A stretch of DNA of 64,000 bases from Paramarasmius palmivorus (taxonomy: Eukaryota > Basidiomycota > Agaricomycetes > Agaricales > Marasmiaceae): positions 124,001 to 188,000 of the forward strand of contig JAYKXP010000014.1 of NCBI GenBank assembly GCA_037176845.1, given 5' to 3'. The translations under genes and the position numbers were made by a program. Shown here piece after piece: positions 23,848-34,810 of the stretch. Every line of letters begins with the position of its first letter. Within the stretch, counting starts at the first letter, position 1. The notes under the pieces are model-generated. The model was not told the origin of the DNA. It was given only the letters and a program-made list of their open reading frames with translations, and searched no databases.

Positions 23848-24127
23848 GCGCATGTGTTGCGCTATCCGCCGCCGTTTTCCGTTCTGTGTATGCTGATGTG
23901 TTCGGCATAGTCTCGTTGCTCCCGGATGTGTTCTGGTCGTAGCAAAGTTGGTTTATTAGTTTTGTTTCCGCGTCAGAATCGCCGGTATTCTCGACGGCCT
24001 GGAATTTGTCGCATCAGATGTGTTCTGATGGCCCGACTACCATTTTGGGATGTGTTCCCGCCCTTTTTCCGAGCTTGATGTGTTCGAGCTGATTTCGACC
24101 CTGCCGTACCTTGGATGTGTTCCGAGG
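23848..24127 (+). repeat. Array of seven stem-loops with an invariant TGTGT loop
   Basis: In the non-coding part between gag and the right LTR, seven short hairpins each present TGTGT as the apical loop. Stems: 23848-23862 GCGCA/TGCGC; 23889-23909 TATGCTGA/TCGGCATA; 23922-23936 CCGGA/TCTGG; 24012-24030 CATCAGA/TCTGATG; 24046-24060 TGGGA/TCCCG; 24072-24090 AGCTTGA/TCGAGCT; 24109-24127 CCTTGGA/TCCGAGG. Six of seven close with GA/TC. Stem sequences differ but pairing is kept, with at most one G-T wobble each. This pattern suggests selection on RNA structure. Confidence 0.8.
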
Positions 24128-24312
24128 AACATTTACTTTCCTCTCAGATCCAGGGGGAGCTAGTATGTGTACTGCCCAGCCTGATTGAGGGAGAGTAAAC
24201 TTAAAAATCTGGAGACTTGTACTCTTTACCGGGTATCAGTTCCCCTGCGCACGTTAATTTTTATTTGGACTTTCATTTCAATTTTTGGTTACACCCTGCA
24301 CTCGAGGGGGAG

Positions 24313-24539
24313 TGTTGTAGTTACTGTTTAGAGCGAGTGCACGGTGAATGTAGTAGAAGTTTCTCACGCCTTCCATCTCTTTCTCCTCGTCGTTCCGCCT
24401 CCACTTCTTACTAATTACTTACTCAGATTCCTCAGTAGCTTACTGATACATAGAACATTCTAGATACTTACCTGTACATATAAAAGCCAGTAGATACTTG
24501 TAGGTATCATGCAATACATTCAATACCTAATCCACAACA
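24313..24539 (+). repeat. 3' LTR
   Basis: 227 bp copy of the left LTR, same TG...CA ends and no difference seen by eye. Its last base is followed by the AAAAT duplication that overlaps the end of the HET gene. Confidence 0.93.
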
Positions 24540-24543
24540 AAAA

Positions 24544-26672
24544 TTACACAAGAGTAATGACCTGTTCATCTACATCAATCATCCATGACATATCATGAAT
24601 ATCTTGAAAATAATATCCTACACGCCGAAAACAGTTTGACTTCGATTTATCTGCGACCACCACAACCAACCCGGCAGCATGGAACCAGTGATAGTTCGTC
24701 CGATTCCTACTAACGAGTGGAATAAACCAAACATCCCCGCCGATTTCCTCTGTGGTATCTGGATAATATCCATGGGCGTATAAGTCCCATGTATCAAATC
24801 TATATTCCCGCAGTCAGTTTCTAGATTATCGTATGTAGACATACCAACGGTTGAACTCACTGCAACAAAGAACCCTGTTGAATGTGGGCTTTGACCAGTC
24901 TAGCCTGAATCATAATGTACGACCCTTCCGTTACTGCACCAAAGAGCAGAATATTAGAAGCCAGCCTCATTTCATGTTCGCCCAACTTGGAAACAACATC
25001 AAACGGCTTCAACTTGCGGTTTCCCGGCGTGCGGGAAAACTCGACACTACCTTCAACAGATGCCCATGACCAAGAAGGTCCCCGGTATTTAACCAACTTC
25101 TCTGATCTGTCGGATAAGAGCCGAAACCACAAGAGATCATAAAACAATGTCTCCTTCCACAATCCCGCTAGATATTCCGTCCAGCTGCAGACATCGCGGA
25201 ATTGGTGCGCCACACCTGCCAAAGCGATCAACTTGTCCTTGTATTTCGTGACACTGCGACTCGTATAGTCCTCCACAACTCCATGCCATACAAGGCTGCG
25301 CTCCCAATCATCCAAGCCGGGGTCACTGAGCCGAAACCACACTTGCATGGAATAGGCCATTCGACTCTGTTCGTCCGCATAGTTCCTCCGAACACCTTTG
25401 CCAACGTTCATTCTAGTTGTTTTACAGCTGAACTGGAGGGTGTTCCCTGCATAGATCAGCGATCGAGTGGAGAGAAGATACTCTTCTAAACACCAAGCAC
25501 GCTGGTTCACAGGTTCTTTGCTTGCATCGTATGCAATTGGCACACTAGCGCGCATAGTAGCAATACTACCATCTTGGCAGACAAAAGGCAGGAAAACATC
25601 GGGGGAAGAGGCAGAGACATAATCTTCCAGAAAACCCGCACCGACTCGAGGTGATCTGGCTGCGATAATCGTAAAGTATGCGTTGGAGAATATATGAGGT
25701 ATCTGTGATATCTCACGGAGCTTGTCCTCCCTCGAGTCTTGTACGATACAGAACGAATCCACCCAGAGGTACTGATGCCCACATGCATGTGTGATCCATA
25801 TGGCATCTCGGATAGTCTGGGGTACCGAATCGATCGGTATTCCTTGGTGGATGTAGGTCTGGAGATTAGACGTAGTACTTTGGTGAGGTTGAGATTCGCC
25901 CCATACGTAGCTCAGTACTACGTACGACCCCAATTGTCTTTTTGTCTCGATTAATTTTGGGTGCTCTGGGTCTATACAGGAAATAACACGAGATGGGAGA
26001 TTTCCCTCATGAGGTTTTGTGCACTGTCCGTGATTCTTCGCGCACTCGGATACATTCTCGTGAACGAGTCGATATGTTTCGGGAGAGCGCAGGTTTGTTA
26101 TCAGATTTCGGGCGTGTACCTCGGATGAACAGGGATCGTCTGTCACAATACCGTCAGTTGTCAGCAGACATTGTCATAAACAAGGCTCATACCTGCGTCT
26201 GCATAGATATAACGATGCATATTATTTAGCCATTGCGTTCTACCAACCCTGACCGCCATACTCTGCCCTCCCACCAGCGAGCCAGAACTAAACAACGCAC
26301 GATAGAACCGAACGTGTATCTTGATCTGCTGAGTGTCCTCCGGCGGGTCTTGTTGCTGTGCTAGACCAGCAGCAAGTAGAATGCACCAGGTACATCCTTG
26401 CCCCGCAGATATTTTGGTCTGAAATAATGTGGTGGTATACGCTTCGTAGAAATATCTCTCGTCTTGTTGGAATTGGGATTTCCAGGCTGCTTGGAAGGTT
26501 TTTGGGGTGAATAGATTGGTCCAGCACGTCGAACATACCAGAGAACGCGGGTTTGCCTGGGCCGGTACCCTGAAAAGTGGGGATAGGCTAAGCGCTTGCC
26601 AATTGCAGAAGAAGCTACCAACCAAGCGTCTATTTGTCCGTTCGTGTTGTATGTGTGGTTCTTGACATTCAT
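24544..26672 (-). CDS. HET (heterokaryon incompatibility) domain protein
   Basis: Member of the fungal HET family, linked to non-self recognition and cell death after hyphal fusion. Four exons give 653 aa: 26623-26672, 26193-26569, 24861-26139, 24544-24799. I chose the ATG at 26672 because it joins in frame through a 53-nt intron to VPAQANPRSLVCSTCWTNLF. Residues after that (YEAYTTTLFQTKISAGQGCTW) are typical of the Agaricomycete N-terminal extension. HET blocks are YVVLSYVWGESQ, HQYLWVDSFCIVQDSRED, AYFTIIAARSPRVGAGFLED and NQRAWCLEEYLLSTRSLIYA. The C-terminus has GDVWFIPLVSRNRTNYHWFH and FRRVGYYF. The frame is intact. An hAT-like element sits 117 bp upstream and the LTR element abuts the stop codon. 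Specificity is unknown. Confidence 0.9.
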
Positions 26673-26789
26673 CTAGGATCGATTCGAGAGGTAACCCAGC
26701 GCCCTTGTGGGTGTATAACGCCTTTGACTATAGGAAATTGCGTGCTGGAAGAGAATGAGGAAGATACTCTTCCCACGCGGACCACGCGG

Positions 26790-27531
26790 TAGGGTTCGGT
26801 GACTAATTCTTGGGGATGTTAATAACATTGTTACTAACATCAGCCTCTGGAAGGGCAATTGTTCACCTGGTTATTAACATATAGTCACATCGAGTTAGTA
26901 ACACGCGAATAACGCGATTTTTAACATGTTATTAACATAAACGTAGGTGAATAAATCGTGAATAAATATGAATCGCCTGGTGGTACTTAGACGAAATCAA
27001 TATTGGATCTCGTTGTTGGGAAAACTGTCACGGTATCGACCTGGTGAGCTGATATCCTTCCTCATTGCCTTTGGGTGGTGCGATGGCAGCTATTTCACAA
27101 GCCGTGCGGGGTAATGTAAATGGGTCGTCGAAATTTCGAGAGTTGATGTTGGTGATACGTCGACAGGGAAGGAATCTGTATGTTGTATGAGGCTAGATTA
27201 GCAGAAAGATTGGATGATTCAAAGGGGTGAATTGTCGCTCGATTGTCGCTAGCACTGTCGCTGTCGTTCGGAACAGTGGGCGGGACACGAGGGGACACCG
27301 TGGGTACTTTGAGTGATGACGCCAGACACACGTGCTCTTGAAAAACCCACTTCCCACTGCCACTGCCAGTCGTCATCTCTAAGCGCTTGAAAGTGTTTCT
27401 CGATTATTCGCATTATTCACATTTATTAACATAGGGTCTAGGAGGACCATGTAAGTAACATGTTATTAACGTGTTATTAACACGAATCATTCACACATGT
27501 TAGCAAATACCGCATTATTCCCCGAACCCTA
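26790..27531. mobile_element. hAT-like non-autonomous transposon
   Basis: 742 bp bounded by 10-bp inverted repeats, TAGGGTTCGG (26790-26799) and CCGAACCCTA (27522-27531), and flanked by an 8-bp direct duplication CCACGCGG (26782-26789 and 27532-27539). Eight-base target duplications are the hallmark of hAT elements. Both subterminal regions carry many copies of GTTATTAAC-like motifs in either orientation, resembling transposase-binding repeats. No transposase frame is present, so it is non-autonomous. The perfect duplication suggests a fairly recent insertion, in the promoter of the HET gene. Confidence 0.85.
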
Positions 27532-27692
27532 CCACGCGGTTTCCACCAGTCACTCATATCTCACTTTTCCACAACCCATGCTGAGATCTGGACAAGACGA
27601 TCGTAAAGGGTCTCTAACTCAAGACTCAATTACATTGTTATTGCAACATAGAACATAGTGGTTTTTACTTGAATGAGAACAGCTACGGTGGC

Positions 27693-29569
27693 TCAATAAA
27701 GGGAAGAGAGCCTCTTCGTTGCATCCTCCATGACGGACATTCTTTCCAACTCTTCCGAAGTAGTGAGCTTCTTCGACAGCTCAACAAGCCACTCTCCCTC
27801 TTCACCGATACAATGGTCTTGATATTGCAAAAGGATTTGTCCGCATATGCCCATGCATCCGCTGCGAACGGCAGAAAAGCACCTCCGTTTCGGACTTCTG
27901 GGGATACCCATGGTAGAAAGCCTCGAAAGCCATAGAGTTGTGTAGTCGGACCTTCCACGTAGACTGAAAGCCCAAAGTCAATCATCTTGAGACAGGGCTG
28001 TTGTCCTTCCAAATAAACGACGAGGTTGTCCGGTCTGATGTCTAGGTGGGCGACGCAATTCTTGTGAAGGAACTCCGTTCCCATTAGGAGTTGGGACATG
28101 AGAACGACCGCATAATCTGCCACGACTGTATTGTCCAATTCTGGGAGAGGCGTGCAAAAAGGCGTGACCAGTAAGTAGTAATCCGATACCGGGCCAACAT
28201 AGTCGAGAAGAGGGATGATATATGGGCAGGGCGTGATGATTTTCTTGAGCATCATATGGATATCAACTTCTCCGCGATATTTGGTAAACTTGATTGCGAC
28301 CACTTCGCCCTTCTTGTTTCGTCCTGTCAGCAAATGCGAGGGAAGTTGCTGGGCTTTTGTCAGATCCTGACAGAGACGACTGTTATCAGACTTACCGATA
28401 CGGTGTCCTCCGAAGATACCTGCACGCCTCTTTTCGCCAGCACTAGCAGCAACTCCACCATGTCATCCGCTTGAATCGTTTCTTGCTCGTTATCCTGGCA
28501 GGACACCTTATCCTCTGGCCACAAGTCCTCTTCCTCACGCTTATGAGACAAGGAGATCTCTTTGAGGCGCATCCGAAACTTATCGTCACCCAGTGTGCAG
28601 TGTATGTCGGCGACATAACGAGTGAAATTGAACGCGATGAACAACATCTGAAAGATTCCGAACATGGTGTCGACAAAGATGGATTCTCGTGAATAATAGA
28701 CCTAGGAGAGTAATGAGCCTTGTGGAGACGGCTACGAATTCGGGTCACCTTTTCACCATCAAGTAATATATATTTGCTGCCCCATCTGAGGAAAAATATA
28801 TCCCGATCACGCAGATCGGCCTTGAGCTGCAGCAATAACGAGCTACCTTGGCAAGATACGCTGTTTGCAACTGGAGTCGTGGTTCGTCTTGGGTATTGCC
28901 AGAGTCCATTTCACAAATTATCACCGGAAAGTCCATGCAGTCAAATCATAGGTCGCTTTTGCAATCCCAAGCCAAACTGATGTCGTCTCCGTCCGCTGTT
29001 TTGACTCGGTAAAACATGGCAAAGGGCCATTGCTTGTTCCTGTATACACGGCCTGTTAGAATAAAGGCACCTTTGCCTTTGAGTGACAATGAAGCGATGA
29101 CATACGAGAATATCTTCCCTGCTGGAGGAGGTTCCAGCTTGCCAACATCCGCAAGAAGCTTGATGAATGTGGGTAAAAACCAGCTATGGATGTAAGTGGT
29201 GAGACATGATTGTGCAAGGTTACCAGTAGACCGTCGCTCTTCGGCTTGTGCAAACGCTTGAAAGTAACCCCCAAACTCCACTGAAGTCATCTTACGTTGC
29301 CCATCATTCCCCGTTGTCAAGCAGTATTTGACAAATAGAGGCTTCAGGATGTTCTCTTCTCCAGTCTGAGCTGCTGTAACGCCCACCTTGCCCTTCAGCA
29401 ATGTTTTCAAAACGACGATAGCCTCATTGTCGTTCTGCTCCTCAATATTATTCAATGTCGCCAGATTTTCGGTATCTGTTTGAGCACCGGATAGCACTTG
29501 ACTCGTCACCATCCCACCAGTCCTCGTATCAGCTGGGAGAACGAACATGTAAGGCATAGTAGAAGCCAT
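27693..29569 (-). pseudogene. Decayed protein-kinase-like gene
   Basis: N-terminal part (MASTMPYMFVLPADTRTGGM onward) runs from 29569 to an in-frame TGA at 28946-28948; the same frame continues conserved-looking (FDCMDFPVIICEMDSG). Near 28847 the frame must shift to continue as LQLKADLRDRDIFFLRWGSK. After introns at about 28689-28735 and 28354-28406 comes a kinase-like domain: VVAIKFTKYRGE, YIIPLLDYV, VAHLDIRPDNLVV, CLKMIDFGLSVYV, GFLPWVSPEV. After DAWAY a second shift is needed to reach GQILLQYQDHCIGEEGEWLV and the end at 27693. One stop plus two frameshifts argue for a pseudogene; sequencing error is the alternative. The intact catalytic motifs (HLD, DFG) suggest it was once active. Confidence 0.7.
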
Positions 29570-29875
29570 CGTGGTAGTAAGAGAAAGGAGTCCAGGGGCT
29601 CCGAGCGCTCACGCGCGTCGGTCACGACAGGTCACAACCACTGTGACTGAACAAGTCATAGTAATCAAGTCACAACACCCAGATAACCGTACTTGAACAG
29701 TCCTAGCTCTATCTCTCGGCCTATATGCAAAGAGCAAGATCTCTATTCCTGTGAGTAAATGCAGCATAACTCTGATTTTGGACAAATGATTCTAGTTTTT
29801 AGCCGTATGTGACGGTATAAACCACAGGAATGCAGAACAGTTGTTCCCGAGATCAAGATCCAGAATGATTGTATC
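29570..29875. other. Divergent intergenic spacer
   Basis: 306 bp between the decayed kinase-like gene and an F-box gene. It contains the direct/inverted unit GGTCACGACAGGTCACAACC around 29621-29640; nothing else recognised. Confidence 0.4.
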
Positions 29876-31309
29876 ATGGAGCTAGCCAGCACAACGCAGG
29901 GATGGACACCAAGGGTCTCGCAAGATCACTCCTTTACTTCTTTGGAATACACCATGCCAGATTCATCCCATCTTCCACCCGAGCTCATCTCCCGAATCCT
30001 CCGCATACTCCGTCATGATAAACATGCCCTTGGAAAGGCTTCTCTCATCTCCCGTAACTGGACCATGCCAGCCAGGTCACACCTCTTCCCCGCTCTCCAT
30101 GTCAGCGATGGACACGATTTTCTGTCGCTTTGCGCAGACCAACATTCGACTCTCGTTCATCTAGGTACAAGAGCTGCTGCTCTGGCTCCTTCCCGTCGTC
30201 CCGGAGCAATGTACTTCCTCGTACAGGCTCTACTCGAAAGGCCACATAACAACTCGACAGTGGCAGAAAATCTCTTCTGGAACACCGAAGACTTGTCCAT
30301 CACCTGTGTCAGTCCGGGTGATTGGACACAGGCAACCAAGCTAGTCCGGTCGGGATGTTTTCCAAAGGTGTTGAAGCTAAGCATCATATCCTCCGTCTGC
30401 ACGAAAAACACTGTGGTTCACATGGGAGATGTCATCGGAGCCTTTTCAAACCTGCGGATTCTGTTGATGCAGGATCTTGTCATCTATCGAGCGTCAGACC
30501 TGGAGGCCATGCCGCCTTTTCCAGACACGTTGCAACATCTCATCCTTAAATCAAGGCTGAGCCGACAAAGACTCCCCAATCCGAGTAATTGCTGCTCTTC
30601 ATTACGAGATCTCGAACTCACAATCGACTTGTCGATTGAAGAGCACGTGGAAAGCTTAGGTTGTTTTCTTGATGGCGGTGCAGCTTCTTCATTGCGACGG
30701 TGTACTCTCCAGATGGGCAATTCCATACGTCTAAGCAACGAGACCTACAACAAGAGCGCCGTCCAGGTGAAGAAAATCATTTTGAGCAAGCCTATGGTCG
30801 ACTTCGTCATCGAGGGTCATATGCGAGGACTATCATCCGTGTTCTCACACTATACTCGCAACAATATTGGAAGCCCTCGTCATCTACGAATTGTTTTGCT
30901 GCCGCAAGCTAGCGTCATTGCAGCCGAAGCAAAGTCATTCGAGGACATGATCGAACAAGATCAGTTCTTCCATAGTACGAAGGAAATCGTGCTACAGATT
31001 ATCGTCAGCTTACCGGAGGATGTGTTGGAGGCGGCTGATTGGAATGAGCGAGAGGGCACAGTCAGAGAGGAATCGTTTCCGCATCGGAAAGGGAAAGCAG
31101 AGTTCGAACGTTCACTAGATCTGTTCTCGATCCTGCGCGTTAGGAGCTTGCTGCGGTGCGATTTCACGTATGAAGTGCACCAGCATGGGCCGGAGCGGAA
31201 TCGTGGGGGTATCGGTGACCGGTTTCGCGGTAAGTCTTCAATGGACTCTATGTCAAGATACTCCTGATTTTCAGCACAAATACAGACGACCTGTCATGAG
31301 CATGCCTGA
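29876..31309 (+). CDS. F-box-type protein
   Basis: Probable substrate adaptor of an SCF ubiquitin ligase. Exon 29876-31229, intron 31230-31274 (GTAAGT...TTTCAG), exon 31275-31309, total 462 aa; retention of the intron gives a similar length with a different tail. Residues ~32-75 match the short F-box form common in Agaricomycetes: LPPELISRILRILRHDKHAL, GKASLISRNW, SHLFPALHVSD. The rest contains irregular leucine-rich stretches (LRILLMQDLV, LQHLILKSRL, SLRDLELTIDL) as in F-box/LRR-like proteins. A second in-frame ATG (MPDSSHLPPELI, 29954) lies closer to the F-box and may be the true start. Confidence 0.75.
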
Positions 31310-31362
31310 CCGCATTTTACCTTACCCCGGATCCGGAAGACGAGTACACTTCCTTATTCTAT

Positions 31363-31445
31363 GGCTTCCTGGCGCAATGGTAGCGCGTTTGGCTTCGATT
31401 ACCAAGCGTACCAAAAGGTTGCAGTTTCGAGTACTGCGGAGGTCA
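31363..31445 (+). tRNA. tRNA-Arg (anticodon UCG) with 11-nt intron
   Basis: Folds as a full cloverleaf: acceptor stem GGCTTCC/GGAGGTC with G-T pairs, D arm GCGC-AATGGTA-GCGC, anticodon stem TTTGG/CCAAA, T arm GCAGT-TTCGAGT-ACTGC, discriminator A. The loop reads C-T-TCG-A, interrupted by an 11-nt intron (31399-31409) at the canonical 37/38 position, giving anticodon UCG (reads CGA Arg codons). A-box (TGGCGCAATGG) and B-box (GTTTCGAGTAC) positions are correct, and a run of T follows at about 31470. Confidence 0.9.
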
Positions 31446-32694
31446 GATAGCGACCAGAGTAGGAGATATTTTTCCCCTTTTCCTTCGTCCTGTATCTTAC
31501 ACGTCCACTTCATGACTGCATTTTACCCCTCTTATCTCTTCCCTTCTCACATCCTCGACACCAAGACTACTTCCGTAAAAGGACCAGTCTTCTAAGAAGC
31601 TACACTTCGTGTCGAAGAACGGGGAGAACATCTTTGGTTTCTAGCTTGAGCATCGTTTACCTCATACCGTTGACATGTATTCACGGAGATGAAGAACAAG
31701 AACAATTTGGGACTCGAGACTTATTGGATCCATCTCCGAACGTACCATCGAGTATACAAATCGCTGGCACCACACGCTCAACGTTTTTGGTCGCTACGAC
31801 TGCCCATTGTCAATGATACTTACTAAGGGGATTATGCTCCCTCCTGCATCTGAATTCCGCGCATCCGGTTTTTTTTTATCTGCCCAAGGAGCGTCAGCGT
31901 TTTGGGTCCAATTTACCCGGTCGTCGGCTTCTCAAATTCCATTGAATTCATAGCGCTGTCTATCCAAACATTCATACTCGACGCGTTCGTCGTTGGCATG
32001 CATATTTTTGACGTTTCAATGCTGACCCTGGCCCATGAATAAATGCATCTTCGACAAAAGTTCGCCGTCTCCAGCCCTGATGTGCGAAAACGATTATCCT
32101 TCGTGTCAGAGTCGCGCACAGCATACATGGATTATCGATCCTTTCTTCCTTCTCCACCTCCGTCCGAATTCCACTCCACACTTTCTGATTTCGCAGCACC
32201 CTTGCGATGTCACGAACGTCAACAACAAAAAGAATCATGCAAATTGTTATTTTAATCCGCTTTAAGTTACAGTAACCTACATCGATATGCGCATAAAGTA
32301 AATGGGTTAATGTTGTAAAGTGGCAGTCGAGATACAGTAAGCAGGAAAACAGGCGACTGTATAGTAGACTCTAGGTTGTTAAATGCATAAATATATCGTC
32401 CGGGAAACGTGTATAATCTTGTCGCGTTTTGGTTTCGTCCGACCGTCCAGCTCGGGGTCCTTCTTGGGTATAAGGATGCATGATGAGAATGGAAGAGTCC
32501 GAATGTGAGGTGTGAGAGTGTCTAGGTAAAGCTATAATATAAAAGAAGGAAGAGGGACAGCTGGTTCGGGAATCATAAGGTTCTAGAATACAAAAATAAA
32601 ACGGCGGGAAGACCTCGGTATAGAACAAGGATATCGCAAAGAGTGCCGCATAGTGTGCGTGAAACTTGAAAGGAAAAAAAGAGATGAAGCGAAT
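31446..32694. other. Intergenic region downstream of tRNA
   Basis: No gene supported. The part near 32260-32690 is likely the 3' flank of the minus-strand gene that ends at 32695. Confidence 0.5.
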
Positions 32695-34810
32695 TCAGCT
32701 GGAGACCCGCAGCCATACCTTTCGTCCCGGAGAGCTACGCTCCCTGACTATCTCCCATTCCTTAGACGTCGATTCATCACCTCTCAGATAAGCGAGTAGA
32801 GTTTCTCTGCCTTCTCTCGTTCCATCACCTTCGACAAACCATTCGCCTGTCTCCCAGTGAACACCCATATCCTCCTGAAGACTAGGTGTAGGCTGGAAAT
32901 GAGCAACCCATCTCCATCGTTTTACGCGAACAATCCCTCCTAACGAAGGAGAGTGTACGTTAGATGGAATAGATTGTAGACTCAAGTCTACCTTAGCCAT
33001 GTCAGCTCCTGGGAATCGCGGAATATGCACACGGAGTGGTGCCGATAGTGCGGGCAGAAGATGATCATAGAAGAAGGGACTGGGCAGGGTCCACGGGTTG
33101 ATTTCTCGAGGTAATGGATCCGTCGGGGGACTAAAAGGGGTCAACTTGTTCCCAGTGAAAATTAGCCACGTTGGGCTGGGAGTTCCGTTAGCGAGATTGG
33201 CATTCGACGCGTGTAATGAATGACGAGGGGAAGGCGTAAGAGATGACCGGCGATCTGAACCTGAAGACGGAGATGACATGGCACGTTTGTGATGAGAACC
33301 GTTAAGTTTGAGTTTGAACGACGACGGAGGAGAGTCAGAATCGCTGCCTGGGTTCGAGTTGGAATTGCTAGGAATGATACCGCCATTGCGACTATTCGGT
33401 CGTTGAATTATTCGAGATGAGGGCCGCTTCAATTTATGTTCACCTCGTAGGGGTGACAGTGACGGCGTTGGCGTGTTCAAACGCGATCTAGAGCTTGGCG
33501 ACAGGGGCACATAGCCTAGGTTGACGACTATGTCGCCTACTGACATGTGATCCCACAAGCCAGCATCTTGTAGATGGCGTTCGCACAGATCTATGGAGCC
33601 AACTTGCTGCTTTGTGAATGCAGGAGCAAGAGGTGTAGAACCAGCTTGCGACTGCGACCCCGATGCAAAGTAGTCCGTCTCAGAAAGTGATGAACACGGG
33701 ACGAACACTCTGAGAACCGGTGCCCTGATTCGAGACGTTGCGAGAATAATATCATGGGGAGTAGCCGCCTGAATCCATGGCTCTTCTTCCTTGTTGAACG
33801 AGGGAGGTGAGCCAGGAGGCGATTCGCCTCGACTTGAACGTCGACTTCCAGGCGCACTGGGAAATGGTGATGCGTCTGGACTATCAGAACTCGAATCAGA
33901 GGAGATAGGAGGCGGTGTGTCGCGCCCGTGCTTTGGTCTGTATATCCACCCTTCCTCCGAATTGCAGTCTTCAACAAAACGGGAACCTGCGGTGTCCGTT
34001 GCTGCGCGCCTGTGTTGTCGGAGACCAAATTCTGATGATCGGGTCGTACTCTCTCGCCGTTTAGTACGCTCTTTGAATCCTTCAGAAGCAACTGCAAGGC
34101 TCATCCGCCAGCCATGGCTATAATCCCGTAGAGTAGCAGGTTCAGCGGCTGGCGGAGGCGGCGCCTTACGACTCTTCGGTGAAAGGGTCGATAATAGCCT
34201 TTGCGGAGATGCAGACATGTTATTTTGGTCTTTGTTCTTGGAAGATGAAAATGGGGAATTGACACTGCCACCAGGCGAATTAAGCTGTTGAGGTGCCAAC
34301 GGGGCAGGGAATGTCAATTCGCGCACCCGGGTTGATGAAGAGTCGATGTCCGGCTCATGCCAGTGGTGAGGAGGAAGCGGAATTGGTGTGTTTGATGCAT
34401 GTGCCAGTGACTGTAATAGCAAGACGACCCTCGAATGAGCACACGCCAACCGTGCTAGCTTTTCTGTCTGCGGTGACGCAGGTGACGATAAAGCAAGAGC
34501 TGGGTAGATATGCAACGGAGTCTGTTGGGAAGCATCTACAGAAAAGTTAATTCTAGTTCGATAAGGTTTTAAAGAACTCACAGAACAGCTGTAAATCAGC
34601 TAGACTTATGTCGACTTCTCCTCCGGGACCTGCAGCACTTTTCCTGACAAAACTATACCCAGGAATGAATGCACTGAGCACAACGTCCCGTACGACCGGA
34701 TCATCCAAGGCATAATAGAACTTGCGGCATGTCTGGCAGAGGGAGATGAAGGTTGGAAGACTTAAATATTGGAGAAACAGAGGATGGTGGGTTAGCAGTG
34801 CCAGAGCCAT
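32695..34810 (-). CDS. F-box-like, Ser/Pro-rich protein
   Basis: Two exons (34582-34810 and 32695-34535) give 689 aa. The N-terminal ~50 residues look F-box-like (HPLFLQYLSLPTFISLCQTC, RKFYYALDDPVVRDVVLSAF). A long low-complexity middle region is rich in Ser, Pro and Arg with several SPR/SP sites (possible proline-directed phosphorylation). The final ~150 residues look ordered: TWLIFTGNKLTPFSPPTDPL, INPWTLPSPFFYDHLLPALS, IVRVKRWRWVAHFQPTPSLQ, MGVHWETGEWFVEGDG. I recognise this layout as a conserved Agaricomycete protein but know no function; a ubiquitin-ligase role is inference from the F-box-like start only. Confidence 0.75.

Larger units (their letters stand above)
22671..24544 (+). mobile_element. 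Gag-only Ty1/copia-type LTR retroelement, complete and young
   Basis: Complete insertion of 1,864 bp (22676-24539) flanked by the 5-bp target duplication AAAAT (22671-22675 and 24540-24544). The two 227-bp LTRs are identical by eye, implying recent transposition. A primer-binding site GGTTATGGGCCC (22903-22914) follows the left LTR and can pair with the CAU anticodon arm of initiator tRNA-Met, the half-molecule priming mode known from copia. A purine tract GAGGGGGAG (24303-24311) precedes the right LTR. Inside there is one intact gag frame but no protease, integrase or reverse transcriptase, so replication would depend on a related element in trans. Confidence 0.92.

Noticed and set aside
26728..27579. 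HET gene starting at an ATG (27579) beyond the hAT-like element, with the element inside an intron
   Set aside because: A simpler start at 26672 with a normal 53-nt intron gives a clean frame of 654 codons, so the element is upstream of the gene.
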